This document shows positions 14,029 through 19,803 of a stretch of DNA of 19,803 bases, in pieces. The position numbers and the translations under genes are program-made. The notes under the pieces were generated by a model. That model was not told where the DNA came from, did no database searches, and was given only the letters and a program-made list of their open reading frames with translations. Numbering within the stretch: position 1 is the stretch's first letter; each line of letters opens with the position of its first letter. This stretch comes from Bacillota bacterium (GTDB taxonomy: Bacteria > Bacillota > Clostridia > Christensenellales > SZUA-584), in the NCBI GenBank assembly GCA_023459495.1, contig JAEWTL010000073.1, forward strand, positions 1-19,803, read 5' to 3'.

Positions 14029-14952
14029 TTAACCCGTACTGCCGAGGAAGGTTTGCCCACGGCGCGGACAGCATTTGTAAGGTCGCCACAGCGTCCAGGC
14101 GTACGCGCCATCCTCCGCCAGCTTGTCGGTGTAAGTGTCGGTGGCGCTGCCATCCGGGAACACCGAACAGGCGGCGGATTTTTTTGGGGTGAGCATCTGC
14201 CAGCGATGGTTATCGTTGTCGCCTTCGATAACCGGGGAGGGCGGCCAGTAGCCGGCGCGGGATGAGGCGGTCAGCGGCGTGTAGATATGCGGTTGTCCGG
14301 TTCGCGTCACCAGATCGGCCACGCGCTGGGCGATAACGGCGGCGGCTTTATAGTCGTGCGCCTGGCTGATGGCTCCGGCGCGCGGGTAGATATTGCCCCA
14401 CATATCGCCGTTCTGACCGGCTTCCCGCATGCCTGGCGTCAGCGTCTCCGGCCAGGTCATTTCCGGCACCCCGCTGCGCCATGCCAGCGTATCGAGTTGA
14501 CTCAGAAAGTAAGGCTGGAAAGGTTGCGATGACGGGGAGCAGATATAGCCAAACTGAGTGAAAAACTTCGCCAGTTCATCGCCTGCCGGAAAGCCGATGG
14601 CATCGGCGTTTTTAAAACGGATCTTGCTGTGCTGGTTGGCCGAGCGCGGATTGGTGTCGCCGCCGCCTTCGGCAATGCCGGGTAACGCCGGACTGAGCAG
14701 CGACATCTCCGTCCACGGATTTTGCCCGGTGACGCTGTAAGCCGATACCACCAGATCCGGGCGGAAATGACTGACCTTCACCGACGTGCGAACCGTACAG
14801 CCGAACGGTGTGCAGTACAACCAGTAGCACAGGCCGACCACCCGGTAGTTCACGCAGTCCGGCGTAAGCGCAGAGGCTGCGATCTCCGGCGTGGTAATCG
14901 CCCTGAGGGGGAAAACAGCGCATAGCAGCATAGAGATTAATTGGGATCGCAT
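14029..14952 (-). CDS. ICE protein, PFL_4710 family (TraU-like)
   Basis: A 307-residue exported protein of the TIGR03756/TraU-like family. It begins with a signal peptide (MRSQLISMLLCAVFPLRA). A cysteine-rich core follows (CVNYRVVGLCYWLYCTPFGCTVRTSVKVSHFRPDLVVSAY), as in TraU proteins that assemble with TraW and TrbC in the periplasm. Further cysteines occur near FGYICS and at the C-terminal KCCPRRG. The start codon lies inside the 3' end of the truncated upstream gene (overlap 14937-14952), which shows tight operon packing. It is the first complete gene of the leftward conjugation operon, because what should precede it is lost at about 15050. Without upstream sequence its native promoter is probably missing. 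Confidence 0.87.
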   Translation of the reverse strand: MRSQLISMLLCAVFPLRAITTPEIAASALTPDCVNYRVVGLCYWLYCTPFGCTVRTSVKVSHFRPDLVVSAYSVTGQNPWTEMSLLSPALPGIAEGGGDTNPRSANQHSKIRFKNADAIGFPAGDELAKFFTQFGYICSPSSQPFQPYFLSQLDTLAWRSGVPEMTWPETLTPGMREAGQNGDMWGNIYPRAGAISQAHDYKAAAVIAQRVADLVTRTGQPHIYTPLTASSRAGYWPPSPVIEGDNDNHRWQMLTPKKSAACSVFPDGSATDTYTDKLAEDGAYAWTLWRPYKCCPRRGQTFLGSTG

Positions 14953-15050
14953 CGCGCCTCCGGCAGCAGATATTTCTTCTGTCGGGTGTACCGCAATATC
15001 TGTTCATCAACGGTATGAAACTGGAAGCCGTTACAGAAAATTGTTGAGTT
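14937..15050 (-). pseudogene. C-terminal remnant of the next conjugation gene
   Basis: In the frame that overlaps the PFL_4710-family start, 37 open codons read FHTVDEQILRYTRQKKYLL, preceded by NSTIFCNGFQ and followed by PEARCDPN and TAA. The open frame meets TAA at 15051-15053, where the conjugation-type composition also ends. It looks like the true 3' end of an upstream operon gene whose body was removed. In related ICEs the neighbour is often a PFL_4709-family gene, but this tail is too short to confirm that. Confidence 0.6.
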
Positions 15051-15092
15051 TTACATCATCACCAGACGTTGTTTCTGGTGGTATTCTCTGGT

Positions 15093-15133
15093 TCAGGCCA
15101 GGACTGTGAAGGCAGTTCTGGCCTGATTTTTTT
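15093..15133 (+). terminator. Intrinsic terminator or attenuator before the recombinase
   Basis: Stem TCAGGCCAGGACTG / CAGTTCTGGCCTGA (14 bp with one G-U) and a six-base loop are followed by seven T. It ends 30 bases before the recombinase ATG. It is either the end of a lost rightward gene or an attenuator in the recombinase leader. A nearby inverted repeat ACCAGA/TCTGGT (15061-15079) lies just upstream. Confidence 0.75.
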
Positions 15134-15163
15134 CATTTTTTATTTTGATAAGGAGCAAGGCTG

Positions 15164-15754
15164 ATGCCTGAAAAACGAAAGCATCTCACTCGTCATGAAG
15201 TGGGACAGATATTGCTTGCAGCAGACAGAGGGATCCATTTTGAGCGCGATTATTGCCTCATTCAGATGTGTTTTTTACACGGCCTGCGGGTCAGTGAACT
15301 GTGCGGGATGCGCCTGTCTGATATCGATCTGATCGGGCGCTCGGTGTATGTCCGGCGGTTGAAAAACAGTCTCTCCACGCAGCATCCGCTGTTTGATAAT
15401 GAACTGCCTGCGCTGATGCGCTGGCTGGCGGTACGCAACCGCTGGCGGGATGCGGATTCAGACTGGTTGTTCCTGTCGCAGAAGGGAGGTGCACTGTCGC
15501 GCCATCAGGTTAGATTGTTACTCAAACGTTACGGAGAACTGGCCGGTGTCAGCATTTCCGCTTATCCGCATATGCTGAGACACGGTTGCGGTTACGCGCT
15601 GGCAGATCTCGGGCGCGACACCCGTCTGATACAGGATTATCTGGGGCACCGGAACATCCGGCATACGGTGATTTATACGGCGACAAATACGCAGAGGTTT
15701 ATGAATGTCTGGGGAAACGTGAGAGAAAACCACACAATTAGTGCCAGAATGTAA
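15164..15754 (+). CDS. FimB/FimE-like tyrosine recombinase (phase-switch invertase)
   Basis: A 196-residue minimal tyrosine recombinase, the same size as FimB and FimE (198-200). It has no arm-binding domain, and the catalytic set is complete: R42 (HGLRVSEL), K67, H136-R139 (HMLRH), H162 (LGHRN) and Y171 (VIYT). Its expected job is to invert a short promoter segment and so turn the fimbrial operon on or off. AGGAG at 15151-15155 supports the start. The pilin gene follows 366 bases downstream, and the gap holds an 11-bp inverted repeat of fimS type. The left repeat lies within this gene's last codons (I-S-A-R), so the C-terminus depends on switch orientation: it ends ISARM here and would end ISAR plus 15 other residues after inversion. 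Whether it acts one-way like FimE or both ways like FimB is not visible. Confidence 0.93.
   Translation: MPEKRKHLTRHEVGQILLAADRGIHFERDYCLIQMCFLHGLRVSELCGMRLSDIDLIGRSVYVRRLKNSLSTQHPLFDNELPALMRWLAVRNRWRDADSDWLFLSQKGGALSRHQVRLLLKRYGELAGVSISAYPHMLRHGCGYALADLGRDTRLIQDYLGHRNIRHTVIYTATNTQRFMNVWGNVRENHTISARM
15738..15748 (+). repeat. Left inverted repeat of the switch
   Basis: TTAGTGCCAGA. It overlaps the last codons of the recombinase gene and is the exact reverse complement of 16028-16038. Confidence 0.85.
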
Positions 15755-15757
15755 AGT

Positions 15758-15786
15758 AGTATCAGAAAAATTTAGCGAACTGTCAA
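15758..15786 (-). promoter_or_regulatory. Promoter inside the switch, facing left (OFF)
   Basis: On the minus strand TTGACA (15781-15786), a 17-base spacer and GATACT (15758-15763). Transcription would start near 15751, at the inner edge of the left repeat, just as the E. coli fimA start lies at the edge of fimS. In this state it would make RNA antisense to the recombinase. After inversion it would drive the pilin gene. Confidence 0.75.
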
Positions 15787-15879
15787 AATTTTTCTGAGAC
15801 CCCTTTTGGTAACGGACTATCTTGTTGTTTTTAAAATAATATTTAATGTAACAAATATGTAGTCTTTCTCTGGTCCTGG

Positions 15880-15916
15880 CTGGCAACGTGCTTAAGTGGT
15901 TCACGTTGCCAGTTTT
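15880..15916 (+). terminator. Intrinsic terminator inside the switch
   Basis: An 11-bp perfect stem CTGGCAACGTG / CACGTTGCCAG with an 11-base loop is followed by TTTT on the plus strand only. In the present orientation it would stop recombinase transcripts from reaching the pilin. After inversion it would no longer work in the rightward direction. Confidence 0.65.
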
Positions 15917-16027
15917 ACTCACTCACCGCATTACGGTTTTATGCCATTTTGAAAGCCATACTTCACTTCCACTGACATTTTATTTTTCACCCCCTTCTTC
16001 AACCATATTTTCTCCTGAACTTACCAC

Positions 16028-16038
16028 TCTGGCACTAA
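16028..16038 (-). repeat. Right inverted repeat of the switch
   Basis: TCTGGCACTAA, 82 bases before the pilin start codon. It also overlaps an 8-bp arm CACTCTGG (16025-16032) that is repeated inverted as CCAGAGTG at 16069-16076, possibly extra recombinase or regulator half-sites. Confidence 0.85.
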
Positions 16039-16120
16039 CGGGAAAGTCTTACGCGGGTTTTCTCGTCACCAGAGTGAATCAGGGTTGAGCCCTGAGCGAT
16101 CTTTCATCAAGGAGAAACGT

Positions 16121-16633
16121 ATGAAAAAAACGATGTTAAGCGCGTGTTTTTTACTGGTGGCTGGGAATGCGGTCGCCAATGATGGCACCATCCATTTTAC
16201 CGGCAGTATTACCGACCAGACATGTACCGTGGACAGCGGTTCGCAAAACCTGAACGTCGATCTGGGCAATGTAGGGCAAACCGCACTGAACGGCGCGGCC
16301 GGGATGAAGGCCTCCCCGACGCGCTTCACGCTCAACCTGAGTGGTTGTCCTGATACCGTTACCGGGGCGAACGTGAAGTTTGACGGGACGTCTGATGGCG
16401 TAAACCAGAACCTGCTGGCACTGGACAGCGGTACCGGGATTGCGACCGGCGTCGGTATCGAAATTGCCGATAAAAATGGTGCAGTCATCCCTCTGCATAC
16501 GGCATCAATGGATTACCCCCTCGCGGCAGGCAGCAATACGCTGGACTTCGTCGCCCGCTATGTTTCCACCGGTACCGCGGTAACCACCGGTACCGCTAAC
16601 GGTACCTCGCAGTTCACCATTAACTACAAATAA
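16121..16633 (+). CDS. Major fimbrial subunit (type 1 pilin family)
   Basis: A 170-residue pilin of the chaperone-usher class. The start at 16121 has AAGGAG six bases upstream and gives a clean signal peptide (MKKTMLSACFLLVAGNAVA). The mature part begins NDGTIHFTGSITDQTC, the donor-strand extension and first strand. C35 and C76 would form the usual disulfide. The penultimate tyrosine (TINYK) is part of the C-terminal chaperone-binding motif. It would be exported by Sec, capped by the chaperone and polymerised through the usher. The leader (16039-16120) contains a small hairpin, TCAGGG/CCCTGA at 16079-16095. Expression should depend on the promoter in the invertible segment upstream. The 113-base gap to the chaperone has no clear terminator. 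Confidence 0.94.
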   Translation: MKKTMLSACFLLVAGNAVANDGTIHFTGSITDQTCTVDSGSQNLNVDLGNVGQTALNGAAGMKASPTRFTLNLSGCPDTVTGANVKFDGTSDGVNQNLLALDSGTGIATGVGIEIADKNGAVIPLHTASMDYPLAAGSNTLDFVARYVSTGTAVTTGTANGTSQFTINYK

Positions 16634-16746
16634 CGCTGTGCCGTCGCGGGATTCACCACCTCTCCCATCCTACCCGACCTGGTGTACCGCCGCATAACAG
16701 GGAATGTTTCGCAGGGATGCGTATTTTTCGTCCGGAGAACAAGAAG

Positions 16747-17427
16747 ATGAACAGGTATGCAGACGTGGTGCTGGCACTGGTGCTGGCTTTCCTGAGCGTA
16801 CAGGCGCAGGCCGGGATCGTGATTGGCGGTACGCGCGTGATTTATGACGGGGATAAAAAAGAGACGGCCGCCTCGGTACGCAACCCGGAGAAATCCGGCG
16901 TCTACCTGGTGCAAAGCTGGGTGGACAGTGGCGAACAGGGGGGCAAAACGCCGTTTATCGTCACGCCACCGTTGTTTCGCATTAATCCCGGTGAAGAGAA
17001 TATGCTGCGCATTGTGCGCACCGGAGGCAACCTGCCGCAGGACAGGGAGTCGGTGTTCTGGCTGAACGTCAAATCGATCCCCGCTACCGACGACAGCCAG
17101 CCGCGCACCAACGTGTTGCAGGTGGTGGTCAAGTCGCGCCTGAAACTGTTTTACCGTCCGGCAGGTCTGGAAGGGCAGCCGGAGAGTGCCTATCACCAGT
17201 TGAGCGTTGCCCACAGCGGTAACCATCTTACAGTCAGCAATCCCACACCGTATTACGTCACGCTGTTCACCCTGAAGGTCGATGGCCAGGAGATTAAAGA
17301 GGCGGATATGGTGCCGCCGAAAGGCAGTGTGAGTTTCACGCTACCGTCAGCGACTGCAAGCGCGGTGACCTGGCAGGCCATCAGCGACTATGGCGGTGTC
17401 AGCCAGACCGAAAGCCGTAAGCTGTGA
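16747..17427 (+). CDS. Periplasmic fimbrial chaperone (PapD/FimC family)
   Basis: A 226-residue chaperone that binds pilins in the periplasm and completes their fold by donor-strand complementation. An earlier ATG at 16717 is rejected because GGAG (16734-16737) fits the ATG at 16747, and that start gives a standard signal peptide ending VQAQA before GIVIGGTRVIYDG. The family arginine (TRVIYDG) and lysine (KSRLKLFYRP, about residue 135) that anchor the subunit C-terminus are both present, as is the G1-type edge strand (TNVLQVVVKS). The second domain runs from about 150 to the end. It lies between pilin and usher in the same direction, and the usher start is 11 bases past its stop. Confidence 0.94.
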   Translation: MNRYADVVLALVLAFLSVQAQAGIVIGGTRVIYDGDKKETAASVRNPEKSGVYLVQSWVDSGEQGGKTPFIVTPPLFRINPGEENMLRIVRTGGNLPQDRESVFWLNVKSIPATDDSQPRTNVLQVVVKSRLKLFYRPAGLEGQPESAYHQLSVAHSGNHLTVSNPTPYYVTLFTLKVDGQEIKEADMVPPKGSVSFTLPSATASAVTWQAISDYGGVSQTESRKL

Positions 17428-17438
17428 AGGAGGACGTG

Positions 17439-19706
17439 ATGAATAACCCGACGCCACGTCTGATGATAATCCTGCTGACGCTGTTGCTGGCAATGGTGCT
17501 TTTGTCTGGCTATTTGCGTAATGCCGAGGCGCGTGAGGTTTTTAACCCCCACGCGCTGGAGATTGATAACCCCGGCCAGCCGGTGGCGGACTTATCCACC
17601 TTTGCGGAATCCGGTGGTCAGCTACCTGGTACCTACCGCGTAACGGTCTTCGTTAACGGTGAAAAGCAGGGCGACGCACAGGATATTGCTTTTACTGACG
17701 GAGCCGAAAAGAAACTCAGCCCGCAGATAACGCCTGCGATGCTGAAAGCCTGGGGCGTCAAAACAGACGTCTTCCCGGCGCTGGCAGCACTGCCGCCGGA
17801 TCAACCACTGGACGACATTGGCCGCTATATCCCGATGGCCACCACCGACCTGCGCTTCAGTAAGCTACAGCTTAATGTCAGCATTCCTCAGGCAGCCCTG
17901 AGCACTGCCGCCCGTGGCTGGGTGGATCCCTCTGAATGGGACGAAGGCGTCCCCGCCGCGCTGCTCAACTATAACCTCAGCGGCAGCAATACCTGGCGCG
18001 ACGGGGAAAACGGTTCGGATGATAACTACTACGCGAACCTGCAAAGTGGTATCAACCTCGGCGCGTGGCGGTTGCGTAACTACTCGACCTGGAATTATGA
18101 CGAAGATAACGGTAGCCACTGGGATTCAGTAAACACGTACCTTCAACGGGATATCCAGCGCCTGAAGGGACAACTGACGCTCGGCGACAGCTACACACCG
18201 TCGGATATTTTCGACAGCGTCCAGTTCCGCGGTGCGCAACTTGCTTCTGACGATAATATGCTGCCGGACAGCCTGCGCGGGTTCGCCCCGGTGATCCGCG
18301 GTATCGCCCAGTCTAACGCGCAGGTGACCATTAAGCAGAACGGCTACATCATCTACCAGAGCTATGTTGCCCCTGGCGCATTTACCATCAGCGACCTCTA
18401 CCCGACGTCCGGTAGTGGCGATCTTGAGGTGACCATTAAGGAAGCCGACGGCAGCGAGCGTACCTTTATCCAGCCGTTCTCGGCGGTGCCCATTATGCAA
18501 CGCGAAGGGCGTCTGAAATACGCCATTACCGCCGGGAAATACCGCAGTGGCAACGACGACAGCGATGAACCGCAGTTCGGCCAGGTCACTGCGATTTACG
18601 GTCTGCCGCATGCTATCACCGTCTATGGCGGCACGCTGTACTCGGACGATTATCAGTCTGGCGCCGCAGGGCTCGGTTTTGGCCTCGGTGAACTCGGTTC
18701 GCTGTCAGCCGATATCACCGCCGCACACACCACGCTTAATAACGGCGACAGCCATAACGGGCAATCATACCGGGTGCAGTATTCAAAGGACTTTCAGACC
18801 ACCGATACCAGCTTCACGCTGGCGGCGTACCGCTATTCCACCGCCGGGTTCTACACCTTTCAGGAGTCGAACGACCTGCGGGCAGACAGCGATGAAGGCT
18901 GGCAGATGACATACAACAAACGCCAGCGTCTCCAGTTGGATCTCAGCCAGAGTATCGGCAGCTATGGTTCGTTTTTTATCTCCGGCTACCAGCAGGATTA
19001 CTGGCAGGAGGACGGCTACGAACGCACACTGAGCGCGGGCTGGAACGGGAATATCGACGGTATCAGCTACAGCGTTACCTGGAGTTACAGCGACTACCCG
19101 GACAGCACGCAGCCTGCCGACCAGCAACTGGCGTTCAACATCCAGGTGCCGCTCAGCCGCTTTATGCCGAATGCCTGGGCGAGCTACAGCGTCAACACAG
19201 CGAAACACGGCGATACCCGCCAGCAGGTAGGGCTGAACGGTACAACGCTTGCCGACAACAACCTGAGCTACAGCCTCCAGCAGAGCTACACCAACCACGG
19301 CGTGGGTGGCTCCGGCAATATCAACGCCGACTATAAAGGCGGGCAGGGGGAAATCACCGGTGGCTACAACTATGACGACGACACGCAGCAGGTTAACTAC
19401 GGGCTGAAGGGGGGTATCGTCGCGCATCCACATGGAATCACGCTTTCGCAGCCGCTCGGCCAGTCGCTGGCGATCGTGAAAGCGCCCGGTGCGGATGATA
19501 CGAAGGTACAGAACAATACCGGGGTTTACACCGACTGGCGCGGTTATGCGGTAGTGCCGTATGTGAACCCGTACAAGAAAAACCGTATTGCGCTCGACAC
19601 CAGCACGCTTGGCGACGAAGTGGATATTGACACCGCCGTGCAGACCGTGACACCCACGCAGGGGGCCGTGGTGATGTGTACTGACCCCAAAAAGTTGGAC
19701 AGTTAA
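17439..19706 (+). CDS. Fimbrial outer-membrane usher, truncated by an IS
   Basis: Outer-membrane channel that receives chaperone-subunit complexes and assembles the fimbria. AAGGAGG (17427-17433) fixes the start at 17439. A signal peptide ends AEA before REVFNPHALEIDN, the N-terminal chaperone-binding domain. The beta-barrel follows with FRGAQLASDDNMLPDSLRG, FAPVIRGIAQSNAQVTIKQNG and IYQSYVAPGAFTISDLYPT, the conserved plug and barrel stretches. The last usher residues are KKNRIALDTSTLGDEVDIDT and then VTPTQGAVVM; after that the frame runs into the IS and adds CTDPKKLDS. Normal ushers are about 830-880 residues, so roughly 80-100 C-terminal residues are lost. These include the domains that hold the complex during subunit addition. 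The product is probably nonfunctional unless the insertion is precisely reversed. Confidence 0.93.
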   Translation: MNNPTPRLMIILLTLLLAMVLLSGYLRNAEAREVFNPHALEIDNPGQPVADLSTFAESGGQLPGTYRVTVFVNGEKQGDAQDIAFTDGAEKKLSPQITPAMLKAWGVKTDVFPALAALPPDQPLDDIGRYIPMATTDLRFSKLQLNVSIPQAALSTAARGWVDPSEWDEGVPAALLNYNLSGSNTWRDGENGSDDNYYANLQSGINLGAWRLRNYSTWNYDEDNGSHWDSVNTYLQRDIQRLKGQLTLGDSYTPSDIFDSVQFRGAQLASDDNMLPDSLRGFAPVIRGIAQSNAQVTIKQNGYIIYQSYVAPGAFTISDLYPTSGSGDLEVTIKEADGSERTFIQPFSAVPIMQREGRLKYAITAGKYRSGNDDSDEPQFGQVTAIYGLPHAITVYGGTLYSDDYQSGAAGLGFGLGELGSLSADITAAHTTLNNGDSHNGQSYRVQYSKDFQTTDTSFTLAAYRYSTAGFYTFQESNDLRADSDEGWQMTYNKRQRLQLDLSQSIGSYGSFFISGYQQDYWQEDGYERTLSAGWNGNIDGISYSVTWSYSDYPDSTQPADQQLAFNIQVPLSRFMPNAWASYSVNTAKHGDTRQQVGLNGTTLADNNLSYSLQQSYTNHGVGGSGNINADYKGGQGEITGGYNYDDDTQQVNYGLKGGIVAHPHGITLSQPLGQSLAIVKAPGADDTKVQNNTGVYTDWRGYAVVPYVNPYKKNRIALDTSTLGDEVDIDTAVQTVTPTQGAVVMCTDPKKLDS

Positions 19707-19803
19707 ACACGAGGCATATAGGTCTGATTCCGATATTCAATTGGAGTCAGACCTTTTAATTTCAGGCTAATTCTTCTGCTGTTGTAGTATTCAATATATT
19801 CCG
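19677..19803 (-). mobile_element. IS3-family element, IS150-like end (partial)
   Basis: The sequence changes abruptly within the usher at about 19677 to TGTACTGACCCCAAAAAG, a terminal repeat of IS150-group style starting with TG. The C-terminus of an IS3-family transposase follows on the minus strand. The transposase end lies close to this border, so this is the right end of the element and the rest lies beyond the window. The exact border and target duplication cannot be set without the other end. Confidence 0.8.
19703..19803 (-). CDS. IS3-family transposase OrfB, C-terminal end (partial)
   Basis: On the minus strand 32 codons read EYIEYYNSRRISLKLKGLTP, then IEYRNQTYMPRV and stop. This is the classic tail of the DDE-type integrase-core transposase of IS3-family elements, with its YIxYYNxxR, lKGLTPxEYR pattern. 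The catalytic D, D and E residues lie outside the window. The gene runs opposite to the usher that it interrupts. Confidence 0.85.
   Translation of the reverse strand, partial: EYIEYYNSRRISLKLKGLTPIEYRNQTYMPRV

Larger units (their letters stand above)
15738..16038. other. Candidate invertible promoter element (fimS-like), OFF orientation
   Basis: The 301-bp segment is bounded by TTAGTGCCAGA (15738-15748) and its exact reverse complement TCTGGCACTAA (16028-16038). The E. coli fim switch is 314 bp with 9-bp ends TTGGGGCCA, and these repeats match it at 7 of 9 positions. A strong promoter just inside the left end faces the recombinase, away from the pilin, so the drawn state is OFF. The segment is AT-rich and lies between a FimB-like gene and the pilin gene, as in fim. 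Confidence 0.85.

Noticed and set aside
14612..15010. A leftward 132-codon open frame at the end of the conjugation block
   Set aside because: It is a shifted frame of the PFL_4710-family gene with arginine- and cysteine-rich low-quality sequence; the real remnant is in another frame (14937-15050).
16085..16120. An upstream non-ATG start for the pilin
   Set aside because: The ATG at 16121 has AAGGAG at a good distance and begins a standard signal peptide; the extension would spoil it.
127..19803. A second copy of the tRNA 3' end (attR)
   Set aside because: No match to the last bases of the tRNA was found elsewhere in the window, so the island's right border is not here.

Overview
The window is enterobacterial DNA from a leuX integration site. 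It opens with a tRNA-Leu(CAA) gene whose sequence fits Escherichia, Salmonella, Citrobacter and relatives. Everything after the tRNA looks like accessory DNA: a P4-type integrase, two Fic-domain genes, part of a conjugation module, restriction and anti-restriction genes, a fimbrial operon and an insertion sequence. The species cannot be fixed from this stretch.

Layout. (1) 1-350: leuX with its -10 box and terminator, then an inverted repeat that runs into the integrase start codon. (2) 347-2022: a P4-family tyrosine integrase broken by one frameshift. It carries an unusual C-terminal extension that resembles the Xre/MbcA/ParS (DUF2384-like) toxin-binding fold. (3) 2023-5980: an AT-richer cargo block. 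It holds a small basic protein tail-to-tail with a Fic protein, a second Fic protein of the SoFic type preceded by 70-bp tandem repeats, an unknown 88-residue protein and a GNAT acetyltransferase. (4) 6153-15050: a GC-rich piece of an integrative conjugative element (ICE) of the SPI-7/PFL_47xx kind. It has a MobH relaxase, an ArdC-like antirestriction protein, small ICE genes, a phosphorothioate-type HNH restriction enzyme, a TraG-N mating-pair protein, and PFL_4711- and PFL_4710-family proteins. The next upstream gene survives only as a 37-codon tail, so the module is cut at about 15050. (5) 15164-19706: a chaperone-usher fimbrial operon with its own FimB/FimE-like recombinase. (6) 19677-19803: the end of an IS3-family element that truncates the usher.

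The most interesting part is 15738-16038. An 11-bp inverted repeat (TTAGTGCCAGA / TCTGGCACTAA, 7 of 9 positions like the fimS repeat TTGGGGCCA) bounds a 301-bp segment between the recombinase and the pilin gene. Just inside the left repeat lies a strong sigma70-type promoter (TTGACA, 17 bp, GATACT) that points away from the pilin. The segment also contains an intrinsic terminator. This looks like a phase-variation switch captured in the OFF orientation. The left repeat lies inside the last codons of the recombinase, so inversion would exchange the enzyme's C-terminus (one residue, M, for 15 residues).

Together the window reads as a composite, decayed island. The integrase is frameshifted, the conjugation module is truncated and the usher is interrupted, while Fic, restriction and phase-switch components look intact. 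All calls rest on reading the sequence and on recalled family motifs; no search was run.
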